Source: Phlyctochytrium arcticum (lineage: Eukaryota > Chytridiomycota > Chytridiomycetes > Chytridiales > Chytridiaceae). Taken from it: a stretch of DNA of 64,000 nt. Within the stretch, counting starts at the first letter, position 1, and every line of letters begins with the position of its first letter. The position numbers and the translations under genes are program-made. This document shows positions 1 through 11,027 of the stretch, in pieces. The DNA lies in assembly GCA_025602905.1 (NCBI GenBank), contig JAHLKI010000001.1:496001-560000 (forward strand), in the 5' to 3' direction. The notes below the pieces were generated by a model. It had not been told where the DNA came from. It saw nothing but the letters and a program-made list of their open reading frames with translations, and did not search any database.

Positions 1-64
1 GCCCTCCCAAGCATTTCATTGCGTGTAGGCAAATATACAGTGTGAAAGAGTAGTGTCAACAACA

Positions 65-3000
65 CTAGAATTCTGGACCGGCTGCTCGGGAAGCAGGGCG
101 GGATTCTCGCCGTTCAGATAGTGGTTTCGCTTGCTCCTCCTCATTCGTTTGACCGTCAGCCTGCGGAAGCTCTGAGACTGAAGAATTCTCGGCTCGAACT
201 GGTGCGTCCAGAGGTGGTAATGGGGATGATTGAGGTCTATTCTGAGGAGTTGCCTCGCGGCGCAGCTGGCGATTTGACGCGCGCTCCACGGCAGGAAGGG
301 TATTGTAAACGGACTCGTGGGCAGCTTGCAAATACTTTCTTTGCTCGTTTTTGACTGTATGTACGATTAGTCGGAGGGTCAGAATTAAAGGAAACAATTG
401 CTACTCACGTCGGCTTTTCAGTGTTTGGCGCTCAACCTCTGGAATCAAGAATGAATTGACCAAATCTCGGACAATTCTGGGGTCTCCTCCCTCTTGATCT
501 TGCTCCATAGACCCAATCACATCACTCATTCGACTAGCATAGTCTCGTACTGCCCTGCGACTTTCGATGCTGGCACTGCGATCGACACTCCCACAGACCA
601 CGTTCTCCAGGAAGGAGTCCACCGTGCTTTGATGGACCTGCATGACTTGGCGAAACACTTCATCCTCAATCATGCGGCGGTGAATCTCGGCTTGTCGGCG
701 GCCACTCTCTTCTGCCTCGCGCATGCGACGCGTGCGCAGGGCCAGGCGTACCATGGCCGATATCCGTCGGGCCTCGCGCAGCCGTGTGAGCTCAGCCGTC
801 AGATAGTGGAGAGTTGTTGTAGTGTAAGTAGCTTGGAGTTCGTCAAGGTTGTTTTGGAGGGTGGGGCGCAGAGGTTCACGCTCGGCGTCGCTGACAACAG
901 GGGTAAAAATGATTTCCTCGTCTACTTTATCGGTCAAAATGTCTCCGGGACCGCCTACTGTACTGCCGACACTTCGCTCTGCAATCATGGCCTTTTCCCG
1001 TTCAATGGCTTCTTGAACGGCTTCCGGCATGGAAAGACCATTTTCGAGAGCTTGCGAAGCAGCCGCGTCGCCAGCCGCGGTGGCGATTTGTGGGACGGGA
1101 ACGTCTGGCAGCGCCAAAAGGGACGAGAAGGTTGCTTTTGCTGTGGCAGCAGAAACTGGACGACTGGCGATACTCTTCCCGGTAGGGGTCTCGATAACGA
1201 CAGCAGTAACCGCTGCCTGCACAGTTTGCCGCGTTCGTAGTTCGTTGATGAGGTTCAGACGACGTTCCTTTCCTGGATACGAACGCCATTAGGTACACAT
1301 ATGTCCACTTGTCAGCTTCCGAGTACATACCTTGATACATGGCGTTCTGGACAACACGTCCGCGAATAATTCTCTGCAAGAATATAGCGGCGATATCCAA
1401 TTCCTCGTCCTCGGGAGACCTGCAAGAATCACTTTTTAGAACACAGGCCTATCTCTGCATCTGAATAACTTACGGGTCTTGGATATGCGGAGTGGGCGGC
1501 CGCACTGGGGGCTTCTCGATACGCTGCGCAAAGCGCAGCGGCCGAGGCTCTTCGCTTGGCTTTTGTTTCAATTTTTGATCCATGAGTTCCAGTTGGTTCT
1601 GAATATGCTGATCCTAATTCCTTCCGTTAGCCAGTAGCTCATGTTATTTGCGGCAAAAGAAATTACAAACGTACCCGTCGAGCCGGTAGACTGCGCTGTT
1701 GCAAACGGGACTGACTGGGCAAAGCAAAGTCTGGAACAAGATAACGCGGGGGCAAACTCGCTTCCAGTTCTTGTATACCTAGGTGTTTTGGGTCATAAAT
1801 TCAGCCCCACTGCTGATAATTGTAAGGAGATTTCCTGCTTACCATTGAAATCGTCAATCTGCACCCGGACCACCACGTCCTCTGGCTTGTCCCAAAAGAC
1901 GCCATCCCTCGTTTTGGGTGCATATACGACGGAACCGTAATCTGCATAGTCGTTGATGATGTCCCGGCGGTAAATCATGGGTTCGACATGGGCCCGTTTC
2001 TGCGTCAATTTTCGAAGAGCTGCAGAGATGTTTTCAAGGATGTAAGAAATGTACAATCCAAAACGGCCATGTTTGGATCTTGAAAGTTACCTTTGACCCG
2101 CTTTCGTTGTATCCGTTCCACCGCCTCATCCCTCTCCATGAGCTTGCGCTCCCAAACCCGATGCACACGTTCATTATTCAACCGCTCGTTATCCGCTTCT
2201 CGATGCTCAATGACTTGCTTCAAAACTTCCAATCGAGCCTCCTGGATGCGCTTAATTTCTTCTTCACGATCTCGCCATTCCGCCAGCTCCATTTCCTCCA
2301 TCATGCGCAACCGTTTCTCAAACGACTCTTGATCGACCACGACGGGCAGTGATTTTTCCCAGGCTCGTTTGGCGCGGGCGCGTTCAATCATTTCCAGCTC
2401 GGTTTGGGTGACGGGGAGACCCGCTTCATGGGTCAGGGTGGCTAGAGCGAGGAGTTCGGGGGTTGTCCCATCCACCGTCACGTAGTCGGGCGAGAATGGA
2501 TCGGTCTGAGCTTCGGATTCACGGTACATGGTCTGTATGCCAATCGTCTTGGTCAGGGGGGACGCAGGGCGTTCGATTTGAGACGACGGGATGAGCTGGT
2601 TGCGACGTGCATACACAATCTGGGTTCCCAGACTGGGCATGTAAGGCACAATGGGCCGCTTAAAGTATTTGAATCGGTTCATTCCGGTGACATCGGGGTT
2701 GGCTGAAATGAAGGTCCGCCGGTCTTGACCGAGGTCTGGCGGCATATGGTGGGTTCGGAGGGTGTAGCCCGCAGCAGGGTGGTGAGGAAGAGCAGAAAAC
2801 ATGTTTTGGTAGGATGGATGTATAACCTTGTCATTCATATCCATTAGTATCGAGTTTCGACGACGGCGCGAGTGTACATACCACATCGTGCGTTTGTGAC
2901 TTGACAAGATTCCGAACATGATCATTCCTCCCCGCGACAGTGTGATTGACATCTACATGAACAGATGGACCATAAGCACGATGTTTTGTCAAACGGCCAG

Positions 3001-3082
3001 AACCATTCCCATTCTAACCGTAAAGATAGTCGTGCGCCCGATTGGGCATAATCCGCGTCTGAACGATCGTTTGAGAGGCCAT
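65..3082 (-). CDS. CFAP91: Cilia- and flagella-associated protein 91 (CFAP91/MAATS1/AAT-1)
   Basis: This is a subunit of the calmodulin- and spoke-associated complex at the base of radial spokes in motile axonemes. I infer nine exons (3082-3019, 2952-2882, 2826-2091, 2019-1843, 1778-1675, 1613-1474, 1419-1331, 1272-409, 354-65), all in phase, giving about 844 aa. Seen: N-terminal NRAHDYLYD, then GIQTMYRESEAQTDPFSPDY, an ERARAKRAWE helix, RRDIINDYADYGSVVY, an IQ-like stretch IAAIFLQRIIRGRVVQN, and EAEESGRRQAEIHR; all match conserved CFAP91 segments. The middle and C-terminal parts are strongly charged coiled coil. The start at 3082 is preferred over the in-frame Met at 2952 because splicing from it restores the conserved N-terminal NRAxDYLYD block. 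It diverges from the PA2G4 gene with a 297-bp spacer. Family assignment is firm; small exon edges are inferred. Confidence 0.9.
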
Positions 3083-3379
3083 TTTTTCCAACTCGCTGTG
3101 GACACTCTCAAAGCTTTTCCCCCCTACTCCTTCTCAAATTGGTGAAAGTTGGGCGGTTGCTTTTGTCGTTGGCGCTTTGCGGAGAATTTATGACCTTGGT
3201 CAAATCTGAAAGTCAATTAGGGCGGAGATCGGCTTTCCTAAGCGAGCGGCGCAGTCATGTAACAAATTATATTTTGTTTTGTGGGGAACACACACCAACC
3301 GAGTTTTGCAAAATCCAGTTTTTGCAACATTGGCCAAAACAATTTCCAACCGTTTATAACTTCCGTAGTACCCCCAACA
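3083..3379. promoter_or_regulatory. Shared divergent promoter region, CFAP91 / PA2G4
   Basis: This 297-bp spacer separates two divergently transcribed start codons (3082 on the minus strand, 3380 on the plus strand), so both promoters must lie here or in the leader sequences. I see no clear TATA box. The role is inferred from gene layout only. Confidence 0.4.
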
Positions 3380-4712
3380 ATGTCGATCATGGAGATAGAC
3401 GCAACCCGCTTCGAAAAGGACAATGACTTGAGCAACCCCAATGTGGTCACGAAATATCGAACGGCTTCCGATATCGCTTCAACGGTTCTCAAGCACCTTT
3501 TGCAAGCCTGCACGCCTGGCCATAAAGTAGTTGACTTGTGTCGGTTAGGAGATTCACTCATTCAAGAAGCTGTAAGTTTCTCTTTGTCTTTCTTTCCTCA
3601 GCCAGGGTTTTAGCCCCGCCTCTTGTGGTGATGGGGGAAGAAACCCGCAAGATAAACAAAGTAGCTAAATGTTTTCCGATCGATCAATGAATAGACTGGC
3701 AAGATTTTCAAGAAGGGAGAGCTGGAACGTGGAATTGCATACCCAACATGTGTTTCATTGAATGGTGTGGTCCGAGATTTCTCGCCTCTGAGTGACGATG
3801 AGACTGCCCTGAAGGCTGGAGACTTGATCAAGATGTAAGTCGTTAGATATTTTTCCGTAAGGTTACATGGACCGACATGCTAAAAATGTTCCTTTTTGTT
3901 TAATCAGAAATCTTGCTGTTCACGTTGACGGTTATATCTCCACGATTGCCCACACCACCATCATTAACGCCAACCCTCAACAGCCCATTACTGGCCGTCC
4001 CGCCGACACTGTTTGCGCAGCCTACTACGCCGCTCAACTCATCCTTCGATTATTGAAGCCAGGCACACTGAGCAGCGACATTGAAGCCGCTGTCGATAAG
4101 GTTGCCGAAACATATGGTTGTGTACCCGTTGAGCGATATGCCACAAAGTTGAAGCGATTTGTGCTGGAGGGACGGGATATCCCGGCGGTCGACGAGGATG
4201 TCGAGGAGCTAGAAATTTTCATGGGAGATGTGTACTCTGTCGATGTATGCATGGCGTCCGGGGGAGATGGATCAGCTCGGGAGATTGACCCAAAAGCCCA
4301 CGTCCTGCAACGGGACGTGAACCGCACCTACAACCTCAAACTCAAGACGTCCCGGGCGGCCTACTCTGAAGCATCCCGCAAATTCGGCGTGTTCCCTTTT
4401 GCCACCCGCGAGTTGTTTGAGGCCGACTCACGGCACCGATTGGGCGTGCAGGAATGTGTTGCGCACGGCGTCTTTCGGGCCCGAACAGTGGCAGCCGTCC
4501 CTGGCGCTATTACTGCCCGGTTCGGATTTACGGTCCTCGTTACCCCAACTGGCCCTGTCGTGATCAATGCAACAGATATTCCATTGCCGTATGTCCACTC
4601 TGAGTTCTCGGTGGATGAAGAGGGTTTGAAGCAGCTGCTGGAGAGCAAGACGCGGTCGGTCAAGAACAAGGCTCTTGCCATTGAGCACAGTGGTGCCATG
4701 GACACTGAATAA
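3380..4712 (+). CDS. PA2G4: PA2G4/EBP1-like protein (proliferation-associated 2G4, M24 peptidase fold)
   Basis: PA2G4/EBP1 proteins are catalytically inactive relatives of methionine aminopeptidase that bind ribosomes and RNA near the peptide exit tunnel. There are three exons (3380-3571, 3695-3834, 3908-4712), giving about 378 aa, near the usual 380-395. Seen: N-terminal NPNVVTKYRTASDIA, then GELERGIAYPTCVSLNGVV, NLAVHVDGYISTIAHT, and a C-terminal half with KFGVFPFATRELFEAD and GVQECVAHGVF, which are typical EBP1 blocks. The metal ligands of true aminopeptidases are not conserved, as expected for the family. The acidic/Lys-rich C-terminus is short. The ATG at 3380 is chosen because the protein then begins with the family's usual short acidic leader. 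It could conceivably be an Arx1-type paralogue, but length and motifs favour EBP1. Confidence 0.9.
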
Positions 4713-7319
4713 AGTTGTTGTTTTTACAACTCGCATCATCCATCCCGTGCACACTTCCGTTGTTCATCTCTCCAACCTTTTCTCCTTTTTGCCATGTAAT
4801 TTATGTTTTCTGTGTTTTTCCCATTCCTTTTTTTGTCATGTAATTTATGCAACCATATATATAGGATGACCGTAACGAGAACGTCCCTGAGTATAATGTC
4901 TCTCATTGTCATTGGAGAGTTATCAATGAAAAACTGGCAAAACTTCCGTCTATTCTCACCAAATTACGCGCTAGAAACGTGACAATTTTGACAGGTTTTG
5001 GGAATTTGAATGCGAGATCCCATCCACTAAGCGTATCAGATCCCTTCTAATAAGATCCACTTGAATTGGAGCGCCCATACAAGATACATGAGAAAAATGT
5101 TATGACAAAGGAAGGAGAGCGGACGAATGAATTCCAGGTTGTGGGAGAACCAAGCTCCGCTTCCCAACTCGCACAAAACAGCTTGGTGGGATGTCTGTTC
5201 AAATCCGTGGTATTTACTTTGGGGGGGCTGGACATATATTTTACAAGTACACTGTACACCCATCTCCTCCGTCGTCGTGTGATGCATTCTGTGATGCCGC
5301 CGGTCCCCTCATCTCACGTCAAAAAGGATGGGATACACTGCTTAGATGATCTGTGTGGGCCGTGACGCCCAAAACATCGTACACACCACCAAAGTTTCCT
5401 GAACAGGATTTGGATGGACGGAGCATCAGATGGTGGAATTATAGATTCGGGGCGATGGCGTTTAATGATCAAGGGAAGGGCGCACGTTCCGGCCTGGTCC
5501 AACGGATAGATGCATCGAGTATTTTAGGAGTAGGAAAGAGTTGGGATTTCGGGGGGGGGACAGGCATGTCCACACTTTGTCATGAATATGGAACCATTTT
5601 TTTGTGATGACACCTCGTTCCTTGTTTAGAAAAATTTGCTTACTCGCGGCCTTTTCAAGCAAGCGCATCTTACTCGATCGAGTAAGGTTTGGGTGCGAGT
5701 CCTAAAACACCTTTTTGTGCTTGTTTCTTTTATGGTCTTGTCCACAGTTTCTGCTGAGGCCTTTGAATGGAACGGGGTGTCTTATTCTTTATGCTTTGCT
5801 GAGCAAGTAACTCAGGGTACATCCAATCCTTCGATATTTGTCGATCAGACAAGCGTTTGAGGCAGCATCGGAAGAAGCTGGTGTAGATAGCCCTACACCA
5901 TTTTGTTTCGATGTTTCGATCTGTTGGGGGAACGGAACTGTTTTATTGTGCCGTTTTTGTCTTTTGTCCATCCCAATATCACGTTTCGCTGCGCTGTTCC
6001 AATCGCCAAAGTCCAATCAATCACACCAATCAATGGCGTGGCGCACGCAACACGTCCACGTAACAGGGAATTAGATTAATACGCGTTGCGAGCGACGCTT
6101 TCCGTGTGGGCAAAGAGCAATCAACCGACAAACAATGCATGCCTACACTCGAGTAGACTCGAGAGAAAAACGTTGGTTGGCCCCAAACGAAAAGTGACTC
6201 GCAATGAGGACGGGTGGTATATCGCGCGGTAATAGCGGGGCCATAACCATGTCGTGTAGCTGGAAGGTATATAGAAAGGGTGGCTAGGATGAAACGGGCT
6301 GCTCTTGCTTGCTGGGGAACGGGGGAGGCAAGCCAAATGAAACTCTATTATAGAAGGAATGAGCGATAGCGATGCGCAGCGGGTGGGTGGGTGTGGTTGG
6401 GGATGACTCTGGCTTAAGGCCCACCGTTGGGGTTGTTTCGCGGGTGGCCCGGCCTGAAACGCCCGTTGCTTTTTCCGTTTGTTCGAGCAGCAGCGCAGCG
6501 CTGTAAATGGCTTTTTTGTGTGTGTGTGCGTTTAATACATTAAAAGCAAAGGCCGTGGTTTGAATTCTCCCTGTGTGTGCATCGCACCCGTCGAGCTACT
6601 AGTTTTTTTACATATATAGTCTTTTCCTTTCACCGCTGCTGCATATCGACTCCGAGTATCTCCAGTGGATTTGAAGGTGTACAGTATACGAATCGAGGCT
6701 TTCGTTTGGGTGTGCCAAAGGCGCGCCGCCAACGACCAAGAACCCCGACCGGACTCCGACGCTTCTCCTGATTTTATAAAGCCCCGGCAGCTTGCATTAA
6801 ATCCCTGAACCGCCTGGTTGATTCTTCGTATCTCGCCATTTCTTGCGCTTGCGACGGACGGACGGGGGGCATATATAGATTAGTTGCCCATTCATCGCCA
6901 AAGATATCACGCTAAATAGCTGCTGCTTCGAGCAATTTCCACAAAACCTGGCTTGTTTGTGGGATCCGCCACGGCCCAACCCTGAACGCTTTCCTTGCCT
7001 TTCCGATCAAACAACAACCGACATTATCTCTGTCGCTTCGCTCTTAACGCTCCGCACACCCAACTTTATCAAGACCCCTTCCCAAGGCTCGTCCTTGAGA
7101 AAGCTTCATATATCCCTCACCCCAGCAGGCCAGATAAACAAACCAATTGTGAAAAGCCATCACCCGGGAGCATATGCATAGCTCCCTCCCCTCACACAAT
7201 CGCGCTCTCTTTTCGACATTGATACATATACCGGACTCGACCTCCCCTTTCATCAACTCTCAGTTTGCATCCAACCTGGCTTTAGAAGTCTCTCAATACC
7301 CCCCCAGCAACGTCGCATC
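4713..7319. other. Long intergenic region with no recognised gene
   Basis: About 2.6 kb between the PA2G4 stop and the kinase start. Open frames are short (all under 100 codons) and show no family motif. Several TATATA-like stretches occur (for example around 4855 and 6600). The last few hundred bases before 7320 are C-rich, as in a leader. An 18-bp perfect palindrome lies at 5669-5686. I recognise no RNA gene here. Confidence 0.5.
5669..5686. repeat. Perfect 18-bp palindrome
   Basis: The sequence CTTACTCGATCGAGTAAG reads the same on both strands. It lies in the middle of a long gene-free stretch. It could be a dimeric protein-binding site, a hairpin in a transcript, or chance. Confidence 0.6.
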
Positions 7320-9146
7320 ATGCCTTCTTCTTCTTCTTCACTCATCAACACCATCATCCCGTCCACTCGCCTTCTCCTCACTTCCATCATCGGCTCGGGC
7401 TCATTCGCCAGAGTCTATCTGGCCGTGGACGCGGATCACGGCAGCGGCAAACAGCAGCATCAGCAACAGTATGCCGTCAAGGTGCTGGACAAGCGGGGTC
7501 TGACCCGCGACCAAGTCAACTCCCAGCACCGGGAAGTCAGCATCATGGCTAAACTCGCTCACCCGCATGTCATTCGTCTCGAACGGGTCGTCGAAACAAG
7601 TCGCTACCTCTATCTCATCATGGAATGGTGCGAGATGGACCTCTACGATGTAAGTATCTCCCTTCTTCCTTCTTTCCTCCTTCATCATCACAAGCCCATG
7701 CGAGGCTTCTGAGACATACTTTTGGTTGCTTTGGGGGGGGAGTGCATGAATGGCAGAGTAAACGCTCTCATGCCCCCCCATTGTACCAAATGTCGCAGAG
7801 GTTGGGTTGGGTAGTTGGGGCTCACGGCCCAAAGGTGGCTGCCACGACCCTCAAACAAACGCGTGGACGCGTTTTTTAAGCGCATTCTTTATACACACCC
7901 CATTTCCCTCCCCAACACCCCGATTCCCCTTCCAAGCAAAAACACTAACTCAAAATCCGAATTCCACAAACAGGCCATTACCCAAACAGCCGGTTTCCCC
8001 CCTGCCATCGTCAAACAAGTCTTTGACCAGCTCGCAGCCGCTCTCGAACACTGCCATCAGAACGGCATCTACCATCGCGACATTAAACCCGAAAATGCCC
8101 TCATCAGCCCAGAATATACCGTCAAGCTCGCCGATTTTGGACTCGCTACGAACGACTCGTGGTCAACGGAAATGGGGTGCGGCTCGGTCCGCTACATGGC
8201 GCCCGAATGCATTGATACACCCGACACTCGCGCCCGGGGGTACGCTCCGGCCGGCACCGATGTCTGGTCTCTCGGTGTGATACTCATCAACCTGCTCTTT
8301 GGCAAGAACCCATGGCACGAGGCCACCCCCAACGATGCCATCTACGCTGCATACATTGGCTCAAATCCCAATGTGTTGTGCGATCAGTTTCACATTACAC
8401 CCGAGTTTGACCAGCTCTTGCGCTGCTTGTTCCAACCCGATCCACTCAAGCGGTGTTCGGTCGCCCAGGCTCGAAGTCTGGTCAAGGCCCTCCCGTACTT
8501 TACCCTGGACCACCAAAAACAAGCCCATGCCGCCATGGCATCCCTCCCATCACCCATCTCGGCCGATGGCAGCAACCCCCATTGCGCATTGATTGACGCT
8601 TGCGGCAGTAGTCCCCGCTTGGCATCATCCTCATCTCCCTCCGTCACATCCATTATCTCTCTCTCGGCCATGAGCGACACCGTCACGGCTGACGACTACT
8701 CTCCCGTCACAGCAGCCTGGGCCCACGATCTCCTCCTCAACGACCTAACCCTCCCCTCCTACCACCCCTTCTCCTCCGGCTGCCCCACCTCCTTCCACAT
8801 CACCCCTGCCCTGCCCGAAAAGCTCTCTGCCTTCCCCGCCGCTTACACCAACCCGTACCCTTCCCCAACCACCCCCACCCATCATCACTCCAACTTTAAC
8901 CTCTTCCCCGACTCCACCACCTCCACCATCACAAAACCCAATCTTCTCCTGACGTTACCCGACTCGGGATTCTCGGCATCCCAAGGCGCCGCCTACCTCG
9001 AGTCCCACGCCGCCAGCCGCCGGAGTAAAAATCACCACTCGCCATCCCCGCCTCATTCACAACAAGGCCCCACCACTTCTATTGTGGCATGGACACTTTC
9101 CCCCTGTGCCGAACAACCAGAACACATCCTTCCTTCTGCCTACTAA
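7320..9146 (+). CDS. Serine/threonine protein kinase, Ran1/Pat1-Sks1/Vhs1 type
   Basis: Two exons (7320-7649 and 7974-9146, phase 0) encode about 500 aa. The kinase domain fills roughly residues 20-290: glycine loop IGSGSFARVYLA, lysine in YAVKVLDKR, catalytic loop YHRDIKPEN, DFGLA, and APE in GSVRYMAPEC followed by DVWSLGVILINLLFGKNPW. The NPW after the subdomain IX helix, the short activation loop and the EWCEMDLYD hinge resemble the fungal Ran1/Pat1 and Sks1/Vhs1 group, which acts in nutrient and meiotic signalling. The C-terminal third is low-complexity Ser/Pro/Thr-rich and probably disordered. The 324-nt intron is long for this region. Kinase activity looks intact; the substrate is unknown. 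Confidence 0.85.
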
Positions 9147-11027
9147 GCAGCCACATTCTTCCTCTTTCCCACACTTCACATGACGCACTCACACACACAC
9201 ACACACTGGCCACACACACAACACTCTACACAACATACGAATTGGCATTTCACTCCCATGGCTGGTCCTGGTAGTCTTTTGTTATCATTCTTTTTCTCTC
9301 CACATACCTTTTCGTTGAACGATTTTTTCTTTGTCTATTCTTTTGTTTTCTTCTTGTTTATATACCATTTTCTCTTTCTTTTTTGTGATGATTGAATTTT
9401 TTCACACACTTTTCTTCTCGTATATATATGATTTTGTTGAACAAAAGACACACTTGGACGTTCTTGCACATGTGAGAAACGATTACTAGACCCACTTGAA
9501 TTGAACCCCCCAAGATGGTTGAGTGCATTTTGCGAATCCTCTGGTCTATATGTCTACCAAGTCTTTGGACTGCTTTGACTTTGTATACAGGAACTTCCGA
9601 AACTCTTATCATATCCATACGAGGGCAAGTCCTGGCAAGTGGTCCATTTCTTGGACCGCTGCCGGGCGTCGTGACATTGGGCGTTCCTCCCCTCACAAAA
9701 AACCAAAACGTTTCCCACACCTACATTTTGACTCACCATATATCAATTCATTCATTCATATTCTCTCTCAAACACATCATTTCCAAACGTTGTCTCTTGA
9801 TACTCCCGTTACCCACAAAAACTCTAATCGTCGTAGACGTTCTCTCATGGTTCGAGAGCGGCGTTTTTTATCGCGATAGGTAATGGAATTAATGGCGATG
9901 TGCGGCTTTGACGACTCTTTGAGTTTGTGGGTTTTCTTTTTTTTTCTTTTTGGAGAAAGGAATGGATAATCAGGATTTATGGTCGGTTGGGTATATTTAT
10001 TGTCATTCTTGCACGTTTTTCTGGAACATGCTTTGCCTCAAGATGATTCAGAGTTGCAGACCATGGGGTGTTTTTGTAGATATTTCTTTTTTGTAGCTGT
10101 TGAGTGAAATCATCAATTTGGTCTGTGTACATTATGACCTTTTTGCTCTGGCCCTTTTTTTTCCGGATGACGTTGAAAAACTTTACGAGTATGTATTTTA
10201 ATAGGATGGTTTAGTTTTTTGCCACTCTTGAACTACTACAAATAATCTCGACGACCTTGCTCTGCACTTCCGGATTTGTTCTGATACGATATTTTTTACA
10301 CCCCCACCCACCCAATGTAAACCCCGAGAAAATCATGAAAATTTAGAGAACATCAGTTGATGCAAATGTTGTCAAAGAGCGTCATGGGTCGTATCCCGAT
10401 GCTTCGAATTTCTCACACGATCGAGGCTTGCTGGCCTGGGATACCGGCATTCCGTTTATCTTTTACGAACATCCCTGCGAACATCCGAAAAACCCCGCCA
10501 AGAAATGTCAATTTATTATAGAAGCTCCGAAGTATTGCGCTTGGGATGGATGATACGATGATCAATGGGGTAAAAACGGATACTCGGCGGCTGTATCATA
10601 AAAAGGAGGGGGACATGACTTGGCTGCTAGAACATTCACGATAATCATCATCCCCACCTTCGATCAGGTAACCAAAACGGCGTCAATTCTCGTCATTTTG
10701 GGTACATCCAAGCTCATTTCTAGTCATGATGGTTGCGTGGAATGTTGAATGTTCTGCAAATCTGAGCCACCATGACTACACTTGCCGGAGGAGGGATAAT
10801 AGAGCGCGGGAGTTTTTTTAAAGTTTACCAAAACCCAGATTTGTACGTGTGGGGATAATAACTCATGTGTTTCTGGTAAGTTCTCGCTCATAGAACAAGC
10901 GGGTATTATGTACAAAAGATGATACAATGGCGGTAAAAGTCAGGGAGTAAACTTTGAGGAATGGGAAGGATGTGCATCAAAGACACGGCGAGAAAGAAAG
11001 AAAGGAAGATGGGTAAAGGGGGAATGA
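9147..11027. other. Intergenic region between convergent gene ends
   Basis: This stretch holds the 3' flanks of the kinase and of the Prp2 gene. It starts with a CA-rich run near 9184-9225 and T-rich tracts near 9290-9400. It has only short frames without motifs. I see no gene, RNA or mobile element. Confidence 0.5.

Noticed and set aside
494..1240. 248-codon plus-strand frame
   Set aside because: It is antisense to the large CFAP91 exon 8 and has no family signal.
5650..5710. Possible tRNA-like fold around the 18-bp palindrome
   Set aside because: No A-box/B-box pair or acceptor stem could be matched; the TTCGA core is absent in the right place.
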